Part shown: piece by piece, positions 33,300-41,412 of the stretch
Numbering within the stretch: the first letter of the stretch is position 1
How the letters are laid out: every line of letters begins with the position of its first letter
Source of the DNA: Sinomicrobium kalidii
GTDB taxonomy: Bacteria > Bacteroidota > Bacteroidia > Flavobacteriales > Flavobacteriaceae
Direction: 5' to 3'
Assembly (NCBI RefSeq): GCF_021183825.1
Contig: NZ_CP089211.1
Span: 806,001 to 870,000, forward strand
DNA: 64,000 nt
Translations under genes and position numbers: made by a program
The notes under the pieces: model-generated
The model's database searches: none
Seen by the model: only the letters and a program-made list of their open reading frames with translations
What the model was told of the DNA's origin: nothing

Positions 33300-36200
33300 A
33301 TGGCGGACATGCTGAAAACAACCTGCTCCTATTGTGGTGTGGGTTGTGGAATTACGGTAAAGAAAGATGCCAAAAACCGGGTTTATGTGGAAGGAGACAA
33401 GGATCATCCCGTAAACAAGGGAATGCTGTGCTCCAAGGGTATGAACCTCCACCACGTGGTCAACGACACTTCAGACCGCATCCTTTACCCCGAAATACGG
33501 TGGAGCAGTTCCCATCCCAGAGAACAGACAGACTGGGACACCGCCCTGGACCGGGCTGCGGCCGCCTTTAAATCCATCATAAAAAAATACGGTCCGGACA
33601 GCGTGGGATTTTATGTTTCCGGACAATGCCTTACCGAAGAATACTATATCGCCAATAAACTTACCAAGGGCTTTTTAAAGACGAATAACATCGACACCAA
33701 TTCCAGGCTCTGTATGAGTTCTGCCGTGATCGGGTACAAAAAGACCTTTGGCGAAGACAGCGTGCCGATAGCCTATGAAGACATCGAACTGGCCGATTGC
33801 TTTCTTATTGCCGGGGCCAACCCGGCCTGGTGCCACCCCATACTCTTCCGCAGGCTTGAAAAACACAAAGAAACAAATCCCAATGTAAAGGTCATTGTAG
33901 TCGACCCCCGCAAGACCGACTCCGCCAATTTTGCCGATCTCCACCTTCAGATCGTACCGGGTACGGATGTGGTCCTTTACAATGCCATAGGCAGGAGGTT
34001 ACTGGACCGCAAACAGGTAGATTTCGACTTTATCAAAAAACACACCGAGGGCTTTGAAAAGTACAGGGAACTCATCAAATCCGTTTCCCTTAAAAAAGCG
34101 GCGCAAATATGCGGTATTACCGTTGATGAGATCAAAGATGCAGCCGATATGATAGGCGCCTCCGAAGGATTTATTTCCATGTGGGCCATGGGGCTCAATC
34201 AGAGCGTTGTAGGTTCCAACAAAAATTTTTCGTTACTCAATCTCTCCCTGATTACCGGGCATGTGGGTAAACCCGGTTCGGGGCCGTTTTCCCTGACCGG
34301 GCAACCCAATGCCATGGGGGGCCGGGAAGTAGGTGGCATGGCCAGTCTCCTTGCCGTACACAAAAACCTGGATAACCCGGAACACCGCCGGGAAGTAGCC
34401 GACTTCTGGGGTGTGGACGAAATATCCCCGAAACCAGGATACACCGCAACCGAGATGTTTGAGGCTCTCGAAAAAGGAAAACTGAAAGCCATCTGGATCG
34501 TCTGTACCAACCCGCTGGTAAGTCTGCCCGATGTAAGACGGGCGGAAAAAGCACTGCAACAGGCCAAATTTGTAGTGGTACAGGATATTTCCCATAAATC
34601 CGATACTACCCAATACGCCGACTTGCTCCTCCCTGCTGCGGGATGGCTGGAAAAAGAGGGGACCATGACCAATTCCGAACGGCGGGTATCCTACCTCTCC
34701 AAAGGCATTAATCCACCGGGTGAAGCCCTTCCCGACGTGGAAATACTGTGCAGGTTTGCCAAAAAAATGGGGTTCCCGGGATTTGACTACGCTTCCGCGG
34801 AAGAAATTTACCGGGAATACTGTCAAATGACCAAGGGAACCAACATCGACATTTCTTACCTCAGTTATGACCGACTGAAGAACGAAGGCACGTTCCAATG
34901 GCCTGTTCCGGATTACCGCCACCCCGGAACAGCGAGGCTTTTTACCGACAGGAAGTTCTATACCCCTTCACAAAAAGCCGTGTTCAACACCCCGTACAGC
35001 GTGGAAAACGCTTCCATAAAACCCGATGGCGATTATCCGCTGATACTCACCACCGGACGTATACGCGACCAATGGCATACCATGACCCGTACCGGAAAGG
35101 TTTCCCGCCTGAAAACCCACTATCCCGAACCCGTATTGGAGATCAACCCTGTAGATGCCTATATCTGTAAGGTAAAAAGCGGCGACGTGGTAAACATAAA
35201 AAGCCGGAACGGTACGGTAAGGGTCCGCGCAAAAGTAACAGGCAGCATACGGGAACAGGTGGTGTTCCTTCCCATGCACTGGGGCAAACAATTGCAAAAC
35301 GACTACAGCAGGGCCAATAACCTGACCAATAATATTGTAGACCCGCTTTCCAAGGAACCGGACTTTAAATACACCGCTGTGTCGGTTTCCCGCTACAAAA
35401 AACCGGTGCATAAAATCTGTGTTATCGGGGCCGGGGCCGCTGCATTCCGGTTTATCCAGAATTACAGGGAACACAATGAAGAAGATGATATTCACGTCTT
35501 TTCCAAGGAACCGAACCCGTTTTACAACCGGGTACTCCTTCCGGAATACATCACAGAGGAACTGACCTGGGAGCAGCTCCAGAAGATAAAAAAAGAGGAG
35601 CTGGACAAACTGGGCGTTGCCCTGCACTCGGAAAAGCACATCCGGGAAATTGACAGGGAACAAAAACAAATACGGGACAATACCGGGCAATGGCACGACT
35701 ATGATATACTGATCCTTGCCACGGGCAGCAGCCCCTTTGTTCCCGGGGACGTGCCGTTACACCTCCCGGGCAGGTTTACCATACGAAGCAAGGAAGACGC
35801 AGACGGACTCAAAAAATACCTGGACGACACGGGAATTCCCGCCGAAAAACAACATGTTGCCATCGTAGGCGGCGGTTTGCTCGGCCTGGAACTCGCCGCT
35901 GCGCTCAAACACAATAACCTTCAAATCACCATCATACAGCGGGGTTCCCGGCTTATGGAAAGACAACTGGACCCTGTTTCCAGCAAACTCCTTGCCCAGG
36001 ATGTTCAGGAGCGGGGCGTACAGGTGTATTTTGACAATGAGGTAAGTACCGTATTTGACGAGGAAGACACCGGGGAACTGACCATTACCCTGAAAAGCGG
36101 GAAAACGATCAACGCCCACGCTATCGTCTATGCCATAGGCACCACTCCCAATATAACCATTGCCAAAGATTGCGGCCTGCAGTGTGGCAGGGGCGTAAAA

Positions 36201-36821
36201 GTAAATCCGTACCTGCAAACCTCCGATCCCGATATTTTTGCCATCGGGGAAATTGCGGAGTTCAAAAACAATCTCTACGGTATCACTTCGGCAGCCGAAG
36301 AACAGGCCAATATACTGGCCAATTACCTGGCCGGGGATACCGGAAGCACATACAAAGGTTCCGTGTTGATGAACATCCTCAAGTTCCAGGACCTGGACCT
36401 GTGCAGTATAGGCACCGTGCGTATCCCCGAAAACGATGAGGATTACGAAGAGATCGTCTTTACCGATGTCAGCAAGCATTATTACAAAAAATGTATTGTA
36501 AAAAACGACCTGCTCATCGGGGCCATTTTGATGGGCGACAAAAACGAGTTTGCCGAATTCAAGGCCATGATCGAAAGCAAGACCGAACTCCTCGACAAGC
36601 GGGAAACCCTGCTGAGAGGATCTTCTGAAACCAAACCCGTACTGGGCAAACTGATATGTTCCTGCAGCCAGGTAGGCGAAGGCAATCTTATTGCTGCCAT
36701 TGAAAACGGTTGCGGTGATTTTACCGAACTGTGCAAACAAACGGGGGCCGGACTGGGCTGCGGAAGTTGTAAGACCGAGGTGCGGGAAATCCTGAAAAAA
36801 CAGGAAAACCCGGTATCGTAA
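33300..36821 (+). CDS. Assimilatory nitrate reductase fused to NirB-type diaphorase and [2Fe-2S] domain
   Basis: 1173 residues in three parts. (1) Molybdopterin oxidoreductase, ~1-690: [4Fe-4S] ligands Cys9, Cys12, Cys16 and Cys44 (C-x2-C-x3-C-x27-C), and NSRLCMSS (Cys138), the expected Mo ligand in NasA/NarB-type cytoplasmic nitrate reductases. (2) FAD/NAD(P)H diaphorase, ~702-1090: KICVIGAGAAAFRF and VAIVGGGLLGLELAAALK, related to the N-terminal half of NirB and to NasC. (3) BFD-like [2Fe-2S] domain, ~1119-1170: LICSCSQ and TGAGLGCGSCKTEV. This single chain should take electrons from NAD(P)H and reduce nitrate without a separate donor subunit. No signal peptide, hence cytoplasmic. Confidence 0.92.
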   Translation: MADMLKTTCSYCGVGCGITVKKDAKNRVYVEGDKDHPVNKGMLCSKGMNLHHVVNDTSDRILYPEIRWSSSHPREQTDWDTALDRAAAAFKSIIKKYGPDSVGFYVSGQCLTEEYYIANKLTKGFLKTNNIDTNSRLCMSSAVIGYKKTFGEDSVPIAYEDIELADCFLIAGANPAWCHPILFRRLEKHKETNPNVKVIVVDPRKTDSANFADLHLQIVPGTDVVLYNAIGRRLLDRKQVDFDFIKKHTEGFEKYRELIKSVSLKKAAQICGITVDEIKDAADMIGASEGFISMWAMGLNQSVVGSNKNFSLLNLSLITGHVGKPGSGPFSLTGQPNAMGGREVGGMASLLAVHKNLDNPEHRREVADFWGVDEISPKPGYTATEMFEALEKGKLKAIWIVCTNPLVSLPDVRRAEKALQQAKFVVVQDISHKSDTTQYADLLLPAAGWLEKEGTMTNSERRVSYLSKGINPPGEALPDVEILCRFAKKMGFPGFDYASAEEIYREYCQMTKGTNIDISYLSYDRLKNEGTFQWPVPDYRHPGTARLFTDRKFYTPSQKAVFNTPYSVENASIKPDGDYPLILTTGRIRDQWHTMTRTGKVSRLKTHYPEPVLEINPVDAYICKVKSGDVVNIKSRNGTVRVRAKVTGSIREQVVFLPMHWGKQLQNDYSRANNLTNNIVDPLSKEPDFKYTAVSVSRYKKPVHKICVIGAGAAAFRFIQNYREHNEEDDIHVFSKEPNPFYNRVLLPEYITEELTWEQLQKIKKEELDKLGVALHSEKHIREIDREQKQIRDNTGQWHDYDILILATGSSPFVPGDVPLHLPGRFTIRSKEDADGLKKYLDDTGIPAEKQHVAIVGGGLLGLELAAALKHNNLQITIIQRGSRLMERQLDPVSSKLLAQDVQERGVQVYFDNEVSTVFDEEDTGELTITLKSGKTINAHAIVYAIGTTPNITIAKDCGLQCGRGVKVNPYLQTSDPDIFAIGEIAEFKNNLYGITSAAEEQANILANYLAGDTGSTYKGSVLMNILKFQDLDLCSIGTVRIPENDEDYEEIVFTDVSKHYYKKCIVKNDLLIGAILMGDKNEFAEFKAMIESKTELLDKRETLLRGSSETKPVLGKLICSCSQVGEGNLIAAIENGCGDFTELCKQTGAGLGCGSCKTEVREILKKQENPVS

Positions 36822-36826
36822 CAGAA

Positions 36827-36853
36827 AAGGAGGTTAAAAAAATGCTGGCATGA
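36827..36853 (+). promoter_or_regulatory. Strong Shine-Dalgarno with a three-codon ORF coupled to the next start
   Basis: AAGGAGGT (36827-36834) is a full-length Shine-Dalgarno sequence, rare in this genome. It is spaced 7 bases from an ATG at 36842 that encodes only Met-Leu-Ala before TGA (36851-36853). That stop overlaps the real ATG at 36850 (ATGA). Ribosomes would terminate and restart, so expression of the rubredoxin protein could be tuned by this leader. Confidence 0.5.
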
Positions 36854-38286
36854 AGAAAAAATTATCCAGATTGACCGTAAAGGGAGGCGTACTCAGCCCG
36901 CGGGAATTAAAAAACATTGTCGAAACCGCCGAAGAGGCCGGACTGGACAGTATTTCCTTTGGTTCCCGGCAGGACATTCTCTTTCCGGAAACGGTCCGCC
37001 CCGGAATACTGAAAACACTTCGGGGTATGGAAGTGGTAACTTCGGTATCCGACAAAAAGGAGAATATTGTTTCTTCCTATGTTTCTGCCGATATTTTCCC
37101 GGGTACGAGCTGGCTTACCGGTGATCGCTACCTCTATATCCTCGAACAATTCAAGCAAACCCCTACCCTCAAGGTAAACATTACCGATCCCAAACAGCGA
37201 CTGGTGCCTCTTTTTACGGGGCATCTCAACTTTATTGCATCGGCACACGAAGATTACTGGTACCTGCACATCCGGTTGCCGCACTGGGAGAAAAAAGCGG
37301 AATACCCGGCCCTTATCTACGGATGGGACATTGAAAAAGTAGCATCGGCCATAGAAGATATTTTACCGGAAGAACCGGAATCGGTCACTACTATTTTTTA
37401 CCTCCTCAACGACAGGATAGATACCAACAACCGTACTGTGGACACCCCTTTGCAAGTTCCCTTCCACCCTTTTCCGTATTACGAGGGAATGAACAAACTG
37501 GGGTCCGGGAAATACTGGCTGGGACTTTACTGGCGCAATAATCATTACGATATCCGCTTTCTGAAAACCATGTGCGACCTGTGTATGGAATGCAAGATCG
37601 GGAAAATATGTATTACCCCCTGGAAATCCTTTATTGTAAAGGGTATTCCCGTGGAATTTAAACTTACCTGGGAAAAATTTCTGGGCGTAAACGGTATTAA
37701 TGTACGTCATTCCATGCTGGAACTCAACTGGCACGTTCCCGTTGGGGAAGACTGGGCCAGGGAACTCAAAAAATACCTGGTCGGCGAGTTCGACAAGAAC
37801 GATATCAGCACTTACGGGCTTACTTTCGGTATTACGGGATACGGAAAGAAGGTATATTACTTTACATCCGTAGTGATCGAAAAAAATGCTTTTCCGGTGG
37901 ATATTGAAGGTATCGATATTCCCGACACCTACAACCTGCTTTATGCCAGGGATTTCGACCCCAACACCCTGGAATACCTCATCTATGCCCAGGACATTGA
38001 CCGCCGCGAACTCCCCGACCTGCTCATGGAACTCAGCAGGATGTATTTTAAGGAACTGGGCAACGAAAAAGAAGTTATAAAACCAAAAGCACAAAAAAAG
38101 GAGGAAGAAACCTACACGGTGTATCAATGTACTGACTGCCTGACCATCTACAATCCCGAATACGGCGATGTAACACAGGATATCCCATCCGGAACGGCCT
38201 TCGAAGAGCTTCCGGAAAGTTATTGCTGCCCTCTGTGCGAAGCCCCCAAAAGCAATTACAATAAGCAGGAACTGGTAAAGCGGTAA
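36850..38286 (+). CDS. Sulfite/nitrite-reductase-fold protein with C-terminal rubredoxin
   Basis: 478 residues. The N-terminal part contains a nitrite/sulfite-reductase ferredoxin-like half domain (LDSISFGSRQDILFPE, ~36-51, resembling the RQ motif of that fold) and the stretch ICITPWKSFIVKGI (~253-266), similar to the R/K-lined 'TPW' segment of siroheme reductases and CobG. Instead of the usual C-x5-C...C-x3-C pattern it has a tight cluster Cys242, 245, 248, 254 (C-x2-C-x2-C-x5-C). The last ~50 residues are a rubredoxin: CTDC (~428-431) and CPLC (~461-464) around PSGTAFEELPE. It follows the nitrate reductase by 28 bp and is probably its or NirB's electron partner. No enzymatic role is assigned. 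Confidence 0.8.
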   Translation: MKKKLSRLTVKGGVLSPRELKNIVETAEEAGLDSISFGSRQDILFPETVRPGILKTLRGMEVVTSVSDKKENIVSSYVSADIFPGTSWLTGDRYLYILEQFKQTPTLKVNITDPKQRLVPLFTGHLNFIASAHEDYWYLHIRLPHWEKKAEYPALIYGWDIEKVASAIEDILPEEPESVTTIFYLLNDRIDTNNRTVDTPLQVPFHPFPYYEGMNKLGSGKYWLGLYWRNNHYDIRFLKTMCDLCMECKIGKICITPWKSFIVKGIPVEFKLTWEKFLGVNGINVRHSMLELNWHVPVGEDWARELKKYLVGEFDKNDISTYGLTFGITGYGKKVYYFTSVVIEKNAFPVDIEGIDIPDTYNLLYARDFDPNTLEYLIYAQDIDRRELPDLLMELSRMYFKELGNEKEVIKPKAQKKEEETYTVYQCTDCLTIYNPEYGDVTQDIPSGTAFEELPESYCCPLCEAPKSNYNKQELVKR

Positions 38287-38322
38287 TTTTCAGGACAGCC
38301 CCGTGGTTAAGATACTAAACCA

Positions 38323-38352
38323 CTCTGCACAAAGGTGCAGAGGTTTTCTTTA
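38323..38352 (+). terminator. Terminator of the nitrate operon
   Basis: CTCTGCAC (38323-38330) pairs with GTGCAGAG (38335-38342) around the AAAG loop, followed by a T-rich tract. It ends the transcript that runs from narK or nirB through the rubredoxin protein. Confidence 0.8.
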
Positions 38353-38520
38353 CCGGGGACTAAAAGTCCCCCTTCTTGGAAAGCAATAAAATTACCAAGT
38401 GATTAGGTGGATTTAGTTATGGAGTTATTTAGTCAACACACAATAACTCAATAACCTCATAACTCAATAACCGGGATTATAATTTTTTAGCACTACTAAA
38501 GTACTGCAATAATCCCGATT

Positions 38521-38540
38521 ATCCCGATAGATATCGGGAT
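38521..38540. repeat. ATCCCGATA palindromic repeat
   Basis: A 20-bp near-perfect palindrome: ATCCCGATA (38521-38529), two spacer bases and TATCGGGAT (38532-38540). It is flanked by further CCCGAT and CGGG copies. The left half recurs next to the sigma factor gene at 17389-17398. Confidence 0.6.
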
Positions 38541-38682
38541 CGGGAGCAGGGTTTGACACCCTAAACTGAGACCAATCAATTCAGATAGTCGGCCGGGAAA
38601 AGCTTCTTTACAATGAGATAAAAAATTTTGAGATTTATTTTTGAAAATAAATCTCGTCAAAAGCACATTAAATAACTACGGA

Positions 38683-39594
38683 CTATTCCCCGTGACGTTC
38701 CCCTTTTACTACTTTAAAAATATGAAGTACGTGCGGAAATATGGCATCCATGGATTCCCGGGCACCATTGGTAGACCCCGGTAATGCCAGTACCAGACAC
38801 CCCCCTGCCATTCCCGCAACACTTCGGGACAATGCGGCATAGGGCATCCGTTGCTGGCCGTAACTTCTTATCGCTTCCTCTATTCCCGGTATCTTCCGGT
38901 CGATCAGCGGTGCCAGGGCTTCGGGAGTGACATCCCGTTCGGAAAGCCCCGTTCCCCCGGTGAATATCAGCAGATGGTTATTTCCGGTGTATTGCCGGGT
39001 CTTGTTTTTGATGATCGCTGCCTCATCGGGAATAATATCGTAGGCAGTGACCTCTACATCACACTGGTTCAGTTTGTCTATAATGGCTTTTCCGGCCCGG
39101 TCTTCCTTTTTCCCTGCGGATATGGTATCGGAACAAACGATCACTGCAGCTTTCAGCGGGGAGGAAAAGGTATTTACAAAAGAGGACTTCCCTCCTCTTT
39201 TATGTAACAGTTTAATGCGTTGTATTTCTATTTCCTTGTCTATGGGTTTCAGCATGTCATACATGGTCAGTGCCACTACCGAGGCCCCGTGCATGGCCTC
39301 CACTTCCACCCCGGTCTTATAAACCGTTTTCACGGTAAACACAATATGTATCTCCTGCGCCCCGATTTCATAATCTACCGAAGTGTACTCCACCGGAAGC
39401 GGGTGACAGTCCGGAATGACCTGGTAAGTGTTCTTTACGGCAAAAAGCCCGGCTGTTTTAGCCATTTCCAGGACGTTTCCCTTAGGGACAAGATCGTTCT
39501 TAATCGCCGTTATAGTTTCTTTTTTTCCTACTTTCACCACAGCCTGGGCAGTTGCCGTACGGAGTGTGGTTATTTTATGGGTTATATCGACCAT
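38683..39594 (-). CDS. moaCB: Fused MoaC-MoaB molybdopterin biosynthesis protein
   Basis: 303 residues from the ATG at 39594 (MVDITHK is the normal MoaC start); frame extending upstream was not used. N-terminal MoaC (~1-150) makes cyclic pyranopterin monophosphate: DCHPLPVEYTSVDYE and TGVEVEAMHGASVVALTMYD carry the active-site region. C-terminal MoaB/MogA (~160-303) adenylates molybdopterin: VIVCSDTISAGKKEDRAG and FTGGTGLSERDVTPEAL. The fusion is common in Bacteroidota. It provides the cofactor for the nitrate reductase on the other strand; moaA, moaD, moaE and moeA are not in this window. Confidence 0.93.
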   Translation of the reverse strand: MVDITHKITTLRTATAQAVVKVGKKETITAIKNDLVPKGNVLEMAKTAGLFAVKNTYQVIPDCHPLPVEYTSVDYEIGAQEIHIVFTVKTVYKTGVEVEAMHGASVVALTMYDMLKPIDKEIEIQRIKLLHKRGGKSSFVNTFSSPLKAAVIVCSDTISAGKKEDRAGKAIIDKLNQCDVEVTAYDIIPDEAAIIKNKTRQYTGNNHLLIFTGGTGLSERDVTPEALAPLIDRKIPGIEEAIRSYGQQRMPYAALSRSVAGMAGGCLVLALPGSTNGARESMDAIFPHVLHIFKVVKGERHGE

Positions 39595-39668
39595 GATTCC
39601 GGGTTTCAGGTTCTTTTGGGTTAAATTAAGGTATTGGCATTTACAGCCCTCTATATAATTACGCTCAA

Positions 39669-39704
39669 AATACAAAAATAAAACAGGTTCGAAAGAACCT
39701 GTTT
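39669..39704 (-). terminator. Terminator of the mobA-siroheme methyltransferase transcript
   Basis: A perfect 10-bp stem (AAACAGGTTC at 39681-39690 with 39695-39704) and a 4-base loop. On the minus strand it is followed by a T-rich tract (RC of 39669-39680), so it ends transcripts coming from 40561. moaCB then needs its own start. Confidence 0.8.
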
Positions 39705-39757
39705 AAACTTTTCAACTACTACTGGCCCTCGTTTGCAACGAGTGGAATACCATCACC

Positions 39758-40561
39758 TCACCTCCCCAAAAACGGCAGTAAATTCAGGTTCTGGAACAAA
39801 AATTCGTCTTCGAGAAATTCTTCATCATAATAACCGGCAAGTACGGAAGCGTATTTCACTACCTCCCCCGTAACAATAACTGCAGGCGATGTAAGCCCTT
39901 CTTTCCTCACCACTTCTTCTATGGTATCAATGGTGCCGTACCCGGCCTTCTCTCCTTCGGTAGTTCCGTTCTGTATCACGGCCACGGGGAGGTTTTGCTT
40001 ACCACATTCCCGGTAGGCAGAAACGATTTCCGGTAATTTGCTTATCCCCATCAATATGATGACCGTTGCCGACGACTGTGCTGCAAGCCTTACATCACCG
40101 GACAGTTTTCCTGAAGAAGTAGTTCCCGTAACTACCCAGAAACTTTCCGCGACTTTCCTGCGTGTCACGGGAATACCCTGGCCGGCAGGCACTGCAATCG
40201 CCGAGGTAATACCGGGGATTACCTGCGTGCTTATTCCAAAGTTTTCAGCATATTCCGTTTCTTCCGCTCCCCGGCCAAAAACATTGGGGTCCCCTCCCTT
40301 TAGCCGGACCACATGGCCCTGACCAAGTGCCTTGTCCACAATAAGCTTATTGATCTCTTCCTGTGAAAACCGGTGGGCTCCCTTGCGTTTGCCCACAAAG
40401 ATCTTCTCAGCCTGCGGGGCATGGGACAATAATTCCGTGTTTACAAGAGCATCATACAGTACCACATCCGCTGCTGCCAGTGCTTTCACCGCTTTAAGGG
40501 TAATGAGGTCCGGATCTCCCGGTCCTGCACCTATCAATGTGAGTTTTGGTATCTTTTTCAT
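39758..40561 (-). CDS. cobA: Uroporphyrinogen-III C-methyltransferase (siroheme synthesis)
   Basis: 267 residues. It transfers two methyl groups from S-adenosylmethionine to uroporphyrinogen III to give precorrin-2. SUMT motifs: VTLIGAGPGDPDLIT-like start (LTLIGAGPGDPDLITLKAVK, ~8-27), VVRLKGGDPNVFGRG (~85-99), VIPGITSAIAVPA (~115-127) and the ATVIILMG segment. The siroheme made from this intermediate is required by NirB. CysG-type dehydrogenase and ferrochelatase domains are absent, so the later steps are encoded elsewhere. It follows mobA by 33 bp. Confidence 0.95.
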   Translation of the reverse strand: MKKIPKLTLIGAGPGDPDLITLKAVKALAAADVVLYDALVNTELLSHAPQAEKIFVGKRKGAHRFSQEEINKLIVDKALGQGHVVRLKGGDPNVFGRGAEETEYAENFGISTQVIPGITSAIAVPAGQGIPVTRRKVAESFWVVTGTTSSGKLSGDVRLAAQSSATVIILMGISKLPEIVSAYRECGKQNLPVAVIQNGTTEGEKAGYGTIDTIEEVVRKEGLTSPAVIVTGEVVKYASVLAGYYDEEFLEDEFLFQNLNLLPFLGR

Positions 40562-40594
40562 CGGAATGTGGTTTCTGCAATTTTTTATTTTGGT

Positions 40595-41173
40595 CTACAA
40601 TACTATCTGCAGGTCTTCCCGCGTATTTATGTTTTGCAATTCAATACTTCTCTCTCCGGACACCGGTAATTGCTGGCAGTTAATCCTTTCAAGCACTTTC
40701 ATAAGGCGCAGCTCATTCTGCAACAAGGCAGCTTTAAACAAATGCCTCGTCTTTTTCTTGTATATCCCGATGAGCGGGTGAATACGGTCGCTGTCCCTGA
40801 CTACAGTTATAGCGGCGGTTCCGTTTCGGTGCCAAACCATCAGCTCCCTCAGCAATCCGGTGGTAAGCAGAGGCACATCACAACTTAGAATAAGGTTATC
40901 TTCCGTATCCGAATGTTGCAGGGCCGTGTAAATTCCGCCTATGGGTCCCTTATCGGCATAAATATCCGTTATGGTATCCGGATATCCGTATGCTTCGCGA
41001 TTGCCGGAATTGGTCACCAGGAAAACCCGGTCGCAAACCGGGATTATCGCCTCAAAAATATGTCCTACAAAGGTCCTGCCATTAAAGACCACCAGACCTT
41101 TTTCCGATCCCATTCTCCTGCTTTTTCCCCCGCAAAGGATATACGTAGATATGTCTCCTGCTAAATTAGTCAA
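40595..41173 (-). CDS. mobA: Molybdenum cofactor guanylyltransferase
   Basis: 192 residues. It attaches GMP to the molybdenum cofactor, forming the guanine dinucleotide form used by NasA-type reductases. Nucleotidyltransferase motifs: LCGGKSRRMGSEKG (~13-26), GPIGGIYTAL (~76-85) and LSCDVPLL (~96-103, metal-binding Asp). The start appears to be TTG at 41173: a TGA stop lies 9 bases upstream in frame and no ATG or GTG precedes the first motif. It opens the minus-strand cofactor cluster; the promoter must lie in the 239-bp gap shared with the porin gene. Confidence 0.9.
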   Translation of the reverse strand: MTNLAGDISTYILCGGKSRRMGSEKGLVVFNGRTFVGHIFEAIIPVCDRVFLVTNSGNREAYGYPDTITDIYADKGPIGGIYTALQHSDTEDNLILSCDVPLLTTGLLRELMVWHRNGTAAITVVRDSDRIHPLIGIYKKKTRHLFKAALLQNELRLMKVLERINCQQLPVSGERSIELQNINTREDLQIVL

Positions 41174-41354
41174 TGGTTTTCAATTTATGTGTACAAGCCG
41201 GAAATAAAATTTCAAACACTCCCCCTTTTTATACTACCCAACAAAAAGACCTCTCCCATCCCCGAATTACCGGGGATGTTCGAGGAAAACTTCAATGTTG
41301 ACACAACACAGTCAGTAAAAAGCTAATACGGGACAAATATATAAAAAATACACA

Positions 41355-41392
41355 AAATACGTATTTAAATTAAGTATTTTTACTTAGTTTTG
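41355..41392 (+). promoter_or_regulatory. Porin promoter with two-box operator
   Basis: AAATACGTATTT (41355-41366, perfect palindrome) is followed 18 bp later (centre to centre) by TAAGTA-TTTT-TACTTA (41371-41386). The last TA starts a perfect -7 element TAGTTTTG (41385-41392), 20 bp from the ATG at 41413. The spacing between boxes is the same as at narK. Confidence 0.8.
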
Positions 41393-41412
41393 ATCATAAA
41401 AAAGATATTGCC

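Larger units (their letters stand above)
38287..38682. other. Intergenic region between convergent nitrate operon and moaCB
   Basis: 396 bp with no convincing gene. It holds the terminator at 38323-38352 with an upstream GTGGTT/AACCAC hairpin (38303-38323), a short tandem-like stretch of TAACTCAATAACC units (38440-38475), the palindrome at 38521-38540 and AT-rich sequence leading to the moaCB stop. Confidence 0.6.

Noticed and set aside
38440..38475. TAACTCAATAACC repeats as a CRISPR-like array
   Set aside because: Units are short, irregular and without spacers of constant length; no cas genes nearby.
41257..41278. Hairpin CATCCCCG/CGGGGATG in the mobA-porin gap as a riboswitch
   Set aside because: A simple 8-bp stem without further conserved structure; no known riboswitch pattern and no clear expression platform.
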